A DNA stretch of 14,944 nt from Acidobacteriota bacterium (lineage in GTDB: Bacteria > Acidobacteriota > Terriglobia > Bryobacterales > JACQDG01): the NCBI GenBank assembly GCA_016201185.1, contig JACQDG010000170.1, positions 1 through 14,944 on the forward strand, in the 5' to 3' direction. Below the pieces are notes generated by a model. The model ran no database searches. It saw only the letters and a list, made by a program, of their open reading frames with translations, and was not told the DNA's origin. A program made the position numbers and the translations under genes. The number at the start of each line of letters is the position of its first letter. The stretch's first letter is position 1. Below, piece after piece: positions 6,187 through 14,018 of this stretch.

Positions 6187-7983
6187 ATGAACGCGAATGA
6201 ATCGATCCGGGTCCGGTTTCCGGACGGAACGGAAAAGCTTTTCCCCAAGGGCGTAACGCCTCTGGCAGTGGCGCAGTCGCTCGGGCCGCGGCTGGCCGAC
6301 GCCGCCCTGGTGGCCAAGGTGAATGGCCGGCTGGTGGACCTGAACACCCCGCTCACCGAGGACACGCCCCTGCGCGTCCTGACCGCCAGGGATCCCGAGG
6401 CGCTGGAAGTGTACCGTCATTCGAGCGCCCACGTGCTGGCGGCCGCCGTGCTGGAGCTGTACCCGGAGACGAAGCTGGGGATCGGCCCGCCCACCGGGGA
6501 GGGCTTCTTTTACGATTTCCAGCGCGACACCCCCTTCACGCCCGAGGACCTGGGGAAGATCGAAGCCCGCATGCGGGACATAGTCCAGCGCGACCTGCCC
6601 TTCGAGCGCGTGTGGCTGCCGCGCGAGGAGAGCCTGAAAAAATTCGCAGGGATGGGCGAGCAAATGAAGTGCGAGCTGATCGAGGAGAAGGCCGAGGGCG
6701 ACCGTGTCTCCTGCTACACCACCGGGCCGCATTTCATCGACTTCTGCCGCGGGCCGCACCTCCCCTCGACGGGAAAGATCAAGGCGCTCAAGCTGCTGTC
6801 GATTGCCGGCGCTTACTGGAAGGGCGACGAGCGCAACGCCCGGATGCAACGCATCTACGGCACTTCCTTCTTCACCCCGCAGGAGCTGGACGCTTACCTG
6901 CACAAGATCGAGGAGGCCAAGAAGCGCGATCACCGCAAGCTGGGGCCGGAGCTGGACTTGTTCAGCATCCAGGAGGCGGCCGGGCCAGGACTGATTTTCT
7001 GGCACCCCAAGGGCGGCATCGTCCGCAAGATCATGGAGGACTGGATGCGCGACCAGTACCTGCGCCGCGGCTATGGGCTGGTCTACACGCCGCACGTCGC
7101 GCGGGAACACTTGTGGAAGATTTCCGGCCACCTGAACTATTTCGCCGACAATATGTACGCCGCCATAGAGCTGGACGACGCCAACTACAGGCTCAAACCC
7201 ATGAATTGCCCGGGCCATATCTTGATTTACAAGGACCGGCTGCGCAGTTATCGCGATCTGCCCATCCGGCTGGGCGAGCTGGGCACGGTCTACCGCTACG
7301 AGCGCTCCGGCGTGATGCATGGCCTGATGCGCGTGCGCGGCTTTACCCAGGACGATGCTCACATCTTCTGCACCCCGAGCCAGATCAAGGACGAAATCAT
7401 CGGCTGCATGGACTTTGCCCTGGACGTGCTGCGCACCTTCGGCTTCCAGGAATACAAGGTAGAGCTTTCCACCTGGGATAACGGCGCCAGCGGCAAAAGA
7501 CTCTGGCAGCTCTCGACGGTGCAGTTCGACTTCACCCTGCCACGGCGGTTTGAGCTCGAGTACATCGCGGAGGACGGCAAGGCCCACCAGCCGCTGATGG
7601 TGCACCGGGCGCTGTGGGGATCGGTGGAGCGCTTCTTCGGCGTCCTGCTCGAGCACTACGCCGGGGCCTTTCCCCTGTGGCTGGCCCCGGTGCAGGCGGT
7701 GGTGATGCCGATTACGGACAAACAGCTCGACTATGCGCGTAGTGTGGCCGAAAAGCTGCGGGCCGCCGGGTTGCGCATCGAGCTGGACGCGCGGAACGAA
7801 AAGATCAACCTGAAAATCCGCGAAGCGCAGTTGCAGAAGATTCCCTACATGCTCGTGGCCGGCCAGCGCGAAGCGGAAAAACAGATGGTGGCCGTCCGCG
7901 ACCGAAAGCGCGGCGACCTGGGCGCCCAGCCGATCGACGAGTTTCTCGCCGAAGCCCAAAAGCTGATAGACTCGAAAACTTAA
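6187..7983 (+). CDS. thrS: Threonyl-tRNA synthetase, with apparent internal loss of about 45 residues
   Basis: Charges tRNA-Thr with threonine in the cytoplasm. Domains in order: TGS (about 4-66); SAD editing domain with HSSAH (78-82) and CRGPH (C187, H191); class II core from about 265, with motif 2 near TVYRYERSG; anticodon-binding domain from about 505. The zinc ligands of the family are present: C341 (MNCPGH), H392 (DDAHIF) and H473 (MVHRA). The protein has 598 aa against 642 in E. coli. The shortage maps to one place: after KVELSTW (residue 430) only about ten residues precede WQLSTVQFDF. E. coli has about 45 more there, including the AFYGPK segment with Tyr462 and Lys465. Frame is kept. 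The positions of E. coli Gln479, Thr482 and Gln484 are retained as Q441, T444 and Q446. Activity as drawn is doubtful. It lies 8 nt after the fmdB-like gene; no T-box is seen. Confidence 0.93.
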   Translation: MNANESIRVRFPDGTEKLFPKGVTPLAVAQSLGPRLADAALVAKVNGRLVDLNTPLTEDTPLRVLTARDPEALEVYRHSSAHVLAAAVLELYPETKLGIGPPTGEGFFYDFQRDTPFTPEDLGKIEARMRDIVQRDLPFERVWLPREESLKKFAGMGEQMKCELIEEKAEGDRVSCYTTGPHFIDFCRGPHLPSTGKIKALKLLSIAGAYWKGDERNARMQRIYGTSFFTPQELDAYLHKIEEAKKRDHRKLGPELDLFSIQEAAGPGLIFWHPKGGIVRKIMEDWMRDQYLRRGYGLVYTPHVAREHLWKISGHLNYFADNMYAAIELDDANYRLKPMNCPGHILIYKDRLRSYRDLPIRLGELGTVYRYERSGVMHGLMRVRGFTQDDAHIFCTPSQIKDEIIGCMDFALDVLRTFGFQEYKVELSTWDNGASGKRLWQLSTVQFDFTLPRRFELEYIAEDGKAHQPLMVHRALWGSVERFFGVLLEHYAGAFPLWLAPVQAVVMPITDKQLDYARSVAEKLRAAGLRIELDARNEKINLKIREAQLQKIPYMLVAGQREAEKQMVAVRDRKRGDLGAQPIDEFLAEAQKLIDSKT

Positions 7984-8004
7984 ACTAAAACTAGGAGGAG
8001 TTTC

Positions 8005-8403
8005 ATGCGCAACCTGTTTACTGCTCGTTCGATGGGGCTGCTGCTGGCCGGAGCCCTGCTGTTCGGCGCCGGGACCCTGGTGGGCCAGAAAATGGCTTCC
8101 GGCAAGAAGACGCTGATCCATGCCTTTGCCTTCAAGCAAGAGCAGGGAACTACGCAAAAAGATTTGGACGCCGTGTGGGCCGCCACCCGCAAGATGGCCG
8201 GCCAGATTCCGGAGATCAAGAGCGTCTGGATGGGCAAGGTGCTCAATCGCGGCGACCAGTGGCAGTACGGCATCGTCATGGAATTTGAGAACCGGGACGC
8301 GCTGAAGAAGTACGCCGATCACCCGGCGCACCAGGAGTGGGACGCTGTCTACTCGAAAGTGCGCGTCGAGGGGACCAACACGCTGGACATCCAGGGGCAG
8401 TAG
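8005..8403 (+). CDS. Membrane-anchored or exported Dabb-type alpha/beta-barrel protein, 132 aa
   Basis: An N-terminal hydrophobic segment (about residues 9-27) with no clear cleavage site is followed by a single stress-responsive A/B-barrel (Dabb) domain. First strand TLIHAFAFKQ, helix with LDAVWAATRKMAGQIPEI, strand WQYGIVMEFENRDALKKY, then the family-typical YADHPAHQEWD. Dabb proteins form dimeric ferredoxin-like barrels; most have no known reaction. A strong AGGAGG (7993-7998) with 6-nt spacing fixes the start. It sits 21 nt after thrS and 17 nt before the glycosyltransferase gene, so it is likely in the same transcript. It is the fourth alpha/beta-barrel gene in the window, though only distantly like the two-barrel family. 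Confidence 0.83.
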   Translation: MRNLFTARSMGLLLAGALLFGAGTLVGQKMASGKKTLIHAFAFKQEQGTTQKDLDAVWAATRKMAGQIPEIKSVWMGKVLNRGDQWQYGIVMEFENRDALKKYADHPAHQEWDAVYSKVRVEGTNTLDIQGQ

Positions 8404-8420
8404 CGGGCTGCCCGCTGCCG

Positions 8421-9479
8421 ATGAGCGTTCTTTATGGGGCGGCCTATGCCGTCTGTCTATGTATTACGGCAGGCGGTGTAGTTTTTTATGTGCTGGCGCT
8501 GATCGCCGCCCGCCGCTACCGCCGCGAGGCCCGGGACGCCTTCCGCGTCCCGGGAGGCTTTACCCCTTCCATTAGCGTTCTCAAGCCGCTGGCCGGGCTC
8601 GAGGCCAACCTGGAAGAAAATCTCCGCACCTTTTTCGAGCAAGACTACCCCCAATACCAGATCCTTTTTGCCGTGCGGGAGGCGAACGACCCCGCAGCCG
8701 GCGTGGCACGCCGATTGATGCAGCAGCACCCGCAGCAGGATGCCGAGCTGATCGTGGCGGGCGAGCCGGAGTTTCCCAATGCCAAGGTGTGGAGCCTGCA
8801 CCGGATGGCCGGGCGTGCCCGCTATAGCGTGCTCGTGGTGAGCGACAGCGACATCCGGGCGTCGCGCGATTATTTGCGGGGCGTCGCCGCCGATTACGCC
8901 GACCCGCGCGTGGGCGTGGCGACCTGCCCTTACCGCGCCGAGCCGGGCGGCGGAATCTGGTCGCTCGTCGAGGCGCTTACCTTGAACACGGAGTTTTGGT
9001 GCGGGGTGCTGGTAGCCCGCGCGCTCGTGGGGATGAAGTTCGCCGTGGGTCCCACCATGATCCTGCGCCGCGAATATCTGGACGCCATTGGCGGCTTCGC
9101 CGCCGTCGGAACATATCTGGCCGAGGATTTTGTGCTGGGCCAGTGGGCAGAGCGGCACGGTTACAAAGCTGCGCGCTGCTCGCGGCCGTGGGGTTATGTA
9201 GGGCAGGTATTCACGAACCCCCTGCCGTTCGCCCTGGTCCTGATGGGCGGTCCGGCAATGCCGCTCGCGGCGCTCGTGCTGCTGCTGCGAGCAGCGGTGG
9301 CGGCCGCCGTGGGGTGTGGCCTGCTACGCGATCCGCTGACTCGCAGGTATTTCTGGCTGGCGCCGGTGGCGGATGTAGCCAGCCTGATCGTTTGGGCGCT
9401 GGGATTTTTCGGCAATACGGTCGAGTGGCGCGGGCGCCGGTACCGGCTGTTTGCCGACGGCAAGCTGGCCGTTTCTTAA
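8421..9479 (+). CDS. GT21/HpnI-like membrane glycosyltransferase, apparently missing its QxxRW region
   Basis: Related to ceramide glucosyltransferase and to HpnI, which adds an N-acetylglucosamine to hopanoids. An N-terminal membrane helix (about 8-30) is followed by a GT-A domain: SVLKPLAGLE (52-61), NAKVWSLHRM, the SDSDIR metal/nucleotide motif (141-146), PTMILRREYLDAIGGF and the catalytic LAEDFVLG (233-240). C-terminal membrane helices (about 270-300 and 310-332) end in the typical GNTVEWRGRRYRL. Between HGYKAARCS and RPWGYVGQ (about residues 251-256) the family normally has a further stretch with (Q/R)xxRW, often as HRLRWARSTRRSRP. Here it is absent, in frame, and the protein (352 aa) is about 30 residues shorter than I expect. 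Activity is therefore uncertain. No other hopanoid genes are nearby, so the acceptor lipid is unknown. I chose the ATG at 8421 over the earlier frame, which overlaps the Dabb gene. Confidence 0.82.
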   Translation: MSVLYGAAYAVCLCITAGGVVFYVLALIAARRYRREARDAFRVPGGFTPSISVLKPLAGLEANLEENLRTFFEQDYPQYQILFAVREANDPAAGVARRLMQQHPQQDAELIVAGEPEFPNAKVWSLHRMAGRARYSVLVVSDSDIRASRDYLRGVAADYADPRVGVATCPYRAEPGGGIWSLVEALTLNTEFWCGVLVARALVGMKFAVGPTMILRREYLDAIGGFAAVGTYLAEDFVLGQWAERHGYKAARCSRPWGYVGQVFTNPLPFALVLMGGPAMPLAALVLLLRAAVAAAVGCGLLRDPLTRRYFWLAPVADVASLIVWALGFFGNTVEWRGRRYRLFADGKLAVS

Positions 9480-9482
9480 CCG

Positions 9483-10562
9483 TTACGGCAGCGTCGGCTC
9501 TGCGATCGTGTAGTCCACGTCGAGGGCGCGGAGGAACGCCAGCAGATCGGCCCTCTCCGCTTTGGTCAGCTTCATCGGCTTCAGGTTGGTCGTGTCCAGG
9601 TACTTGTTCTTCTTTCCGCCCTTCAACATCAGGTCCGTGGCTTCCTCTAACGTGGCCACGCTGCCGTTGTGGAAGTAGGGCGCCGACTTGCTGATGTCGA
9701 GCAGGGTCGGGGTCTTGAAGGCGCCGGTGTCCTTATCGACCTTGGTGACGGTGAAGCGGCCCACGTCGGGCTTTTCGGCGTCCATGCCGATGCCCACGTT
9801 ATGGTACTGCTGGTCGGTGAGGAGCAGGCCGTCGTGGCAATTGGTGCACTTGGCCTTCTCGCTGAAAATGGTCCAGCCCCGCCGGGCCTCCTCGCTGAAA
9901 GCGGAAACATCGCCGTTGCCGCGGTTGAAGCGGACCCAGGCTGAGTTGTCCGGCACGATGGTGCGCTCGAAGGCGGCGATGGCCTTGCCGACGTTGTCGG
10001 GCGTGGCGGGCCCGCCGAAGACCTTCTGGAACTGGTCCTTGTAGCCGGCGATCTGGTTCAGTTTGGCGCCAATCTCATCCGTGCTGGGGTGGCCGTCCTT
10101 GCCGGTGGCGCCCATGTTGCCGCCGCCCCAGGCGGCCACAGCTTGCTTCTCGAGCGAGCCGCTGCGGCCGTCCCAGTAAAACTGGGACTGGTAGCCGATG
10201 TTCCACAGCGTCGGGCTGGAGCGAGTCAGCTTGGCCTCGTAAGCGCCGATGGCGGTGGGCTTGCCGTCGGTCAGGCCGTTTTCCTTCAGGTGGCAGGAAT
10301 AGCAGGAGCGGGAGCCATCGCCGCTCAGCCGCTTGTCGTAGAAGAGCTGTTTGCCCAGCTCAACTTTGGCCCTGGTCATGGGGTTGTCGGCGGGAATCTT
10401 CATCTCCTCGTAACCGGCAATGGCCGGCCAGGCTACTTTTTCCTCCACCTCGGCCTTTTTGGGTTGCTTCGGAGCGGTCGAGCAGCCGGCGAGCGAGGCG
10501 AGCAGAGCTCCGATCGCCAGCAGCGCAAGCACAGAAATACTGGACAGTTTTCCCAACCTCAT
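9483..10562 (-). CDS. Diheme cytochrome c peroxidase/MauG-family lipoprotein, 359 aa
   Basis: A lipoprotein signal with lipobox LAGC (C27) is followed by a two-heme protein. The first CxxCH is CYSCH (C87, C90, H91) within SGDGSRSCYSCH; the second is CTNCH (C239, C242, H243). Family landmarks are LGKQLFYDKRLSGDG, TLWNIGYQSQFYWDGR, KTPTLLDISKSAPYFHNG (H298) and ATLEEATDLM. Bacterial CcpA-type enzymes reduce hydrogen peroxide using electrons from periplasmic cytochromes; MauG relatives instead oxidise protein residues, and sequence alone does not separate the two here. The length is normal for the family plus a lipoprotein linker. AAGGAGGAAT just before the ATG fixes the start. The stop is 3 nt from that of the convergent glycosyltransferase gene. 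Confidence 0.92.
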   Translation of the reverse strand: MRLGKLSSISVLALLAIGALLASLAGCSTAPKQPKKAEVEEKVAWPAIAGYEEMKIPADNPMTRAKVELGKQLFYDKRLSGDGSRSCYSCHLKENGLTDGKPTAIGAYEAKLTRSSPTLWNIGYQSQFYWDGRSGSLEKQAVAAWGGGNMGATGKDGHPSTDEIGAKLNQIAGYKDQFQKVFGGPATPDNVGKAIAAFERTIVPDNSAWVRFNRGNGDVSAFSEEARRGWTIFSEKAKCTNCHDGLLLTDQQYHNVGIGMDAEKPDVGRFTVTKVDKDTGAFKTPTLLDISKSAPYFHNGSVATLEEATDLMLKGGKKNKYLDTTNLKPMKLTKAERADLLAFLRALDVDYTIAEPTLP

Positions 10563-10588
10563 GATTCCTCCTTCTTGAGCGTGGACGT

Positions 10589-10618
10589 ATTCTAAACCCT
10601 CCCCGGCTGCCTTGACAA
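10589..10618 (-). promoter_or_regulatory. Promoter of the diheme peroxidase gene
   Basis: On the minus strand TTGTCA (10613-10618) and TAGAAT (10589-10594), each 5 of 6 to consensus, are separated by 18 nt. The expected transcription start is about 20 nt before the start codon. Its presence suggests the gene is expressed separately from the queC-protease operon upstream. Confidence 0.65.
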
Positions 10619-10649
10619 CCTGTTTCCGGGCGGGTGTGAAGGCCGGGCT

Positions 10650-11240
10650 CTACCTCATGTACTTCCCGATCAAGCGGGCCTGATCCGCGGGCGAAAGGCC
10701 CGGGTGGTTCCGGATGTCCGCCCGCAGGGCGAGCTTTCTGCGATAGCGGGAGAAATACTCCAGCACGTCGCCGCCGAATCCGAAGAAGTACATGATGTCG
10801 TCGAAGGCCGCGGTGTGGTTGAGCCCCAGGGCGTGACCGGTCTCGTGCAGGGAGGTGAGATAGACCACGGCGTGCCGGAACAGGCGGTCCTCGCGGCCCG
10901 CTGCTTCGATTTCCGGTCCAAGCTGCGAGAGATTCGGGAGCACGTAAACCTCGGCGCCCGGCTTGCCTTCCACCAGGATGGGGCGCGTTTCGCCGTACAT
11001 CCCGGCGGGGCCGGCCGCCCAGTAGATGCGGATGCGGGCTTTGTTCTCTGCGGCCGCCTTCGCCATCGTGAATCGTCCCTCGCCGGCTTCTTGCCAGGCT
11101 TCGAGAGCCCACTGGGCGAGCTCCCTGTCTGCGGCCTCACAGCCGGATTGCTCTGCGGTTTCTTTCGCGCAGGGCTGAATCCAGTAAAGATAGGCTTCCG
11201 GCGGCGCGCCGGCCAGCAGCAATAGCAGCAGGACTTTCAT
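10650..11240 (-). CDS. Exported metzincin-type (matrixin-like) zinc metalloprotease, 196 aa
   Basis: The motif HETGHALGLNH (H132, E133, H136, H142) is a complete HExxHxxGxxH zinc site of the metzincin clan. A methionine follows at M150 (DDIMYF), as expected for the Met-turn. This fits M10A/matrixin-like or archaemetzincin-like peptidases. A short hydrophobic signal (MKVLLLLLLAGAPPEA) suggests export. The fold has the usual strand before the helix (ARIRIYWAAG) and no obvious separate propeptide with a cysteine switch, although C24 and C34 lie early in the chain. The start codon overlaps the queC stop (ATGA), so translation is probably coupled and the gene belongs to the two-component operon. 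The substrate is unknown; envelope quality control is a guess from context. Confidence 0.85.
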   Translation of the reverse strand: MKVLLLLLLAGAPPEAYLYWIQPCAKETAEQSGCEAADRELAQWALEAWQEAGEGRFTMAKAAAENKARIRIYWAAGPAGMYGETRPILVEGKPGAEVYVLPNLSQLGPEIEAAGREDRLFRHAVVYLTSLHETGHALGLNHTAAFDDIMYFFGFGGDVLEYFSRYRRKLALRADIRNHPGLSPADQARLIGKYMR

Positions 11241-11941
11241 GCTTTGAGGTAAGGAATGGGGTCCGGAACGCCGGCCTCAGCGAAGGCCCGCAGGCGCAAG
11301 GCGCAACTGTCGCAGGTCCCGCAAGCAACGTCGCTCGATTTATAGCAAGACCAGGTGAGATCGAGGGGCGCGCCGAGCTTGACGCCACGACGAATGATGT
11401 CGGCTTTGCACATGTGAATCAGCGGCGCGCAGATGTCTATGCGCGTTTCGGGACGCACCCCGACGCGGATGGTTTCGTTGAAGGCGCGGTAGTACTCCGG
11501 GCGGCAATCGGGATAGCCGGAGCTGTCCTGCTCCACGGCGCCGATGTATATACGCCGGGCGCCGATCACCTCGGCCCAGGAAACGGCTACGGAAAGAAAG
11601 TGGGCGTTGCGGAAGGGCACGTAAGTGACGGGAATGTGGCCGAAGCGAGCGGCTTCGAGATCGGCCTGGGGAACGGCGATGGAAGGGTCGGTGAGCGCCG
11701 AGCCTCCGATGCGGGAGAGATACTGCTGCTCGACGGCCAGGCGGAATGGGGCATGGAAGAAAGCGGCGATTTCCTCGAAGGCCCGCTTTTCTCGCGCCTC
11801 GGTGCGCTGGCCGTAGCTCGAATGCAGCAAGGCCAGGCGATGATCCAGCGCCGCCACGGCGGCGGTGACGCAGCTATCCATGCCGCCGCTGAGGAGCACG
11901 ACAGCGATGGGTTTCTCCCAGACGCCGCGGTCGTCGGCCAT
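11237..11941 (-). CDS. queC: 7-cyano-7-deazaguanine synthase QueC
   Basis: Converts 7-carboxy-7-deazaguanine to preQ0 with ATP and ammonia, a step of queuosine (and 7-deazaguanine DNA modification) synthesis. The 234-aa protein has the PP-loop SGGMDS (18-23), HSSYGQRTEARE (40-51), IGGSALTD (78-85), YVPFRNAHFLSVA (107-119), GAVEQDSSGYPDCRPEYY (134-151) and the zinc site made by C199, C207, C210 and C213 (CYKSSDVACGTCDSC). All are standard for QueC. I chose the ATG whose A overlaps the kinase stop (TAATG), with AAGGGG just before it; an ATG at 11989 inside the kinase gene is possible but adds unmatched residues. No other queuosine genes are in the window. Confidence 0.95.
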   Translation of the reverse strand: MADDRGVWEKPIAVVLLSGGMDSCVTAAVAALDHRLALLHSSYGQRTEAREKRAFEEIAAFFHAPFRLAVEQQYLSRIGGSALTDPSIAVPQADLEAARFGHIPVTYVPFRNAHFLSVAVSWAEVIGARRIYIGAVEQDSSGYPDCRPEYYRAFNETIRVGVRPETRIDICAPLIHMCKADIIRRGVKLGAPLDLTWSCYKSSDVACGTCDSCALRLRAFAEAGVPDPIPYLKA

Positions 11942-13269
11942 TACCCCTTCATGATAACGCGCGCGGCCGGCAGGCTCAGCGTCACGCACAAGCCGGGATG
12001 AGTGTTGCGGGCGGCGATCCGGCCGCCGTGCAACTCGACGGCCCGACGGGCGATGGAGAGGCCCAGGCCCGCGCCGCCGGTGGCCCGATCGCGGTCCCGG
12101 TCGACGCGGTAGAAGGCGTCGAACAAGCGCGGCAGCGAATCTTCGGGCACGCCCGGGCCGGCATCCTGCACCGCGATCTCCACCCCGTCGCCTGCGCGGC
12201 GGGCGGCGATGCGGACCTCGGTGTCCGGGGCCGTAAAGTAGATGGCGTTGCGGGCCACGTTTTCCACGGCGCGCCGCAGTAACTCTTCATCGGCGGACAA
12301 TTCGAGGCCGGGCTCAGCGTCGAGGACCAGGCGGCAGCGGCGGGCCTGCGCCTCGATCTCCAGTTCCTCGACCAGCCCGGCAAGAAGCGCGGAGGGGTTA
12401 AGCGGGGAAGGCCGAAGCTGGTCACGGGAAAGGGCCAGCAGCTCGCCGACCAGAGTATTCAAGCGGTCGGCCTCGCGGCTCACGCGGTCCAGGGCGGAGG
12501 CGGGATCCTTGCCGGCGCGGACCAGCTCCACGGCCACGGCCAGGCGGCTGAGCGGGGAACGCAGCTCGTGGGAAACATCCTGAAGCAGTTGTTTCTGGGC
12601 GGCCACAGAACGCTCGATGCGGTCGGCCATGCTATCGAAAGTGCGGGCCAACTCGCCCAGCTCGTCTCTGCGGGTGGGGTTTACGCGGGCGGAGAAGTCG
12701 CCCCGGCCCAGCCGCTCGGCGGCGGAGCGCAGTTCGAGCACCGGCCTGGTCAGGTGGTGGGCCAGGGCGAAGCTAAGAAGCGCGATCACCCCGAGCACCC
12801 AGAGGTGGCCCGGGGAAAGGGCCTGGCGAAAGCGGGGCCAGAAGCCGAACCTCTCCCGTGGCAGCAGCAGAAAGAACCAGTAGCGCGCCTCCCGCCCCTC
12901 GACCGCCGTAGAGAAGACGAGGGCGCGGCGAGAGAAATCCGGGAAGACGCGGCGGGTGCGGGCTCGCTCGACCAGGGAGGAGAGGTCGTCCGATGGGCCG
13001 CTCAAGGTACGGCCTTCCTGGTCGGTCAGCACGCCGCGCAATTCCTGGGCCGCCTCCATCCGGGCGAGCTGGTCGGCCAGGGCCGCGCGGCCGCCCTCTT
13101 CATAAACATGGACCGCCTCGCCGCCCAAGAAACGCAAGGAGCGCAGAAGGGGATCATAAGCCCGCCGCGGCGAGGAACCCACGCGCGCCACCACGATCAC
13201 AAAGCCCAGCACCGCCACAAAGGCTGTGGCCAGGAACCAGAGAAGGATTTTGGCGAACAGCGTTTTCAT
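11941..13269 (-). CDS. CpxA-like sensor histidine kinase, 442 aa
   Basis: A membrane sensor kinase with TM1 at about 5-28, a periplasmic domain of about 125 residues, TM2 at about 154-172, HAMP (173-225), a DHp domain with the phospho-acceptor H234 in DVSHELRSPLSRL, and an ATP-binding domain with the N-box ENVARNAIYF (337-344), G1 DAGPGVP (369-375) and G2 GGAGLGLSI (398-406). All catalytic motifs are intact. The start overlaps the regulator stop (ATGA) and the stop overlaps the queC start (TAATG). The divergent CpxP/Spy-like gene and the GTAAA box argue for an envelope-stress system like CpxRA. The resemblance to CpxA lies in architecture and context; the sensor domain itself is not clearly assignable. 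Confidence 0.93.
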   Translation of the reverse strand: MKTLFAKILLWFLATAFVAVLGFVIVVARVGSSPRRAYDPLLRSLRFLGGEAVHVYEEGGRAALADQLARMEAAQELRGVLTDQEGRTLSGPSDDLSSLVERARTRRVFPDFSRRALVFSTAVEGREARYWFFLLLPRERFGFWPRFRQALSPGHLWVLGVIALLSFALAHHLTRPVLELRSAAERLGRGDFSARVNPTRRDELGELARTFDSMADRIERSVAAQKQLLQDVSHELRSPLSRLAVAVELVRAGKDPASALDRVSREADRLNTLVGELLALSRDQLRPSPLNPSALLAGLVEELEIEAQARRCRLVLDAEPGLELSADEELLRRAVENVARNAIYFTAPDTEVRIAARRAGDGVEIAVQDAGPGVPEDSLPRLFDAFYRVDRDRDRATGGAGLGLSIARRAVELHGGRIAARNTHPGLCVTLSLPAARVIMKG

Positions 13270-13967
13270 TCCTTGCTCTCCCTGGTGAAGACGTAGCCGA
13301 CGCCGCGGATGGTCTTAATGAGAGGCTGCGGGGACCCGGAGGGCGCCCCGCCTGCCGCCTCGATCTTCCGGCGGAGGTGGCTGATGTGCATGTCTATGGC
13401 GCGGTCGAAGGGCGTGGCCGGGCGTTCGTAAAGGGCGTCCATCAACTGGTCGCGGGAGAGGACCCGCCCGGCGGCACGCATCAATTGCTCCAGGATGTCG
13501 AACTCCAGGGTAGTGAGGTCGAGGCGCTTGCCGTCGCGGGTTACCGTGCGGGCTCCGGGGTCGAGCTCGATGCCCTGAATCCGAATTTTGCCGGGGAGCT
13601 GGCCGCCTTCGCTGCGGCGCAGGATGGCCCGGATGCGGGCCAGCAACTCGCGGGGATTAAAGGGTTTCGGCAGGTAGTCGTCGGCGCCGATCTCGAGGCC
13701 CACGATGCGGTCTACCTCCTCGCCGCGCGCCGTCAGCATGATCACCGGGACGCGCGACTGGTGGCGCAGACGGCGCAGCACCTCCAGGCCGTCGAGGCCC
13801 GGCAGCATGATGTCGAGCACCACCAGGTCGATGGCCGGATCGAGCGCCGCCTCCAGGCCCTGCGAACCGTTGTGGGCGGCGCGGATTTCGAAGCCTTGGC
13901 CGCCGAGGTACTCCTCGAGCAGCGCGCACAACTCCACGTCATCGTCCACGAGCAGAATCTTCGGCAC
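13266..13967 (-). CDS. OmpR/CpxR-type response regulator, 233 aa
   Basis: The receiver domain (1-118) has acidic residues D8 and D9, phospho-acceptor D52 (VVLDIMLPG), T79 (MLTA) and K101 (PKPF). A winged-helix DNA-binding domain follows (about 130-230) with LTTLEFDILEQLM, SRDQLMDALY, DRAIDMHISHLRRKIE and the final IKTIRGVGYVF, typical of the OmpR/PhoB group. The start is GTG, with AGGGA about 7 nt upstream. It is the first gene of an operon with the kinase, queC and the metalloprotease. As an OmpR-type regulator it should bind direct repeats, which suits the GTAAA-N5-GTAAA box about 50 nt upstream, implying self-control and control of the divergent gene. Confidence 0.94.
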   Translation of the reverse strand: MPKILLVDDDVELCALLEEYLGGQGFEIRAAHNGSQGLEAALDPAIDLVVLDIMLPGLDGLEVLRRLRHQSRVPVIMLTARGEEVDRIVGLEIGADDYLPKPFNPRELLARIRAILRRSEGGQLPGKIRIQGIELDPGARTVTRDGKRLDLTTLEFDILEQLMRAAGRVLSRDQLMDALYERPATPFDRAIDMHISHLRRKIEAAGGAPSGSPQPLIKTIRGVGYVFTRESKE

Positions 13968-14018
13968 GGCGTGTTCCCTGTCTCACTTCTATCATGACGG
14001 CAGCGCTGTTTGGAGGGC

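Noticed and set aside
6034..8331. Long open frame of 765 codons on the minus strand opposite fmdB-like, thrS and Dabb genes
   Set aside because: It is antisense to thrS, with composition rich in Leu, Gln, His and Val expected from high-GC codon shadows, no domain pattern, and no ribosome binding site.
12568..13296. 242-codon plus-strand frame opposite the histidine kinase
   Set aside because: Shadow of a clearly intact kinase gene on the other strand.
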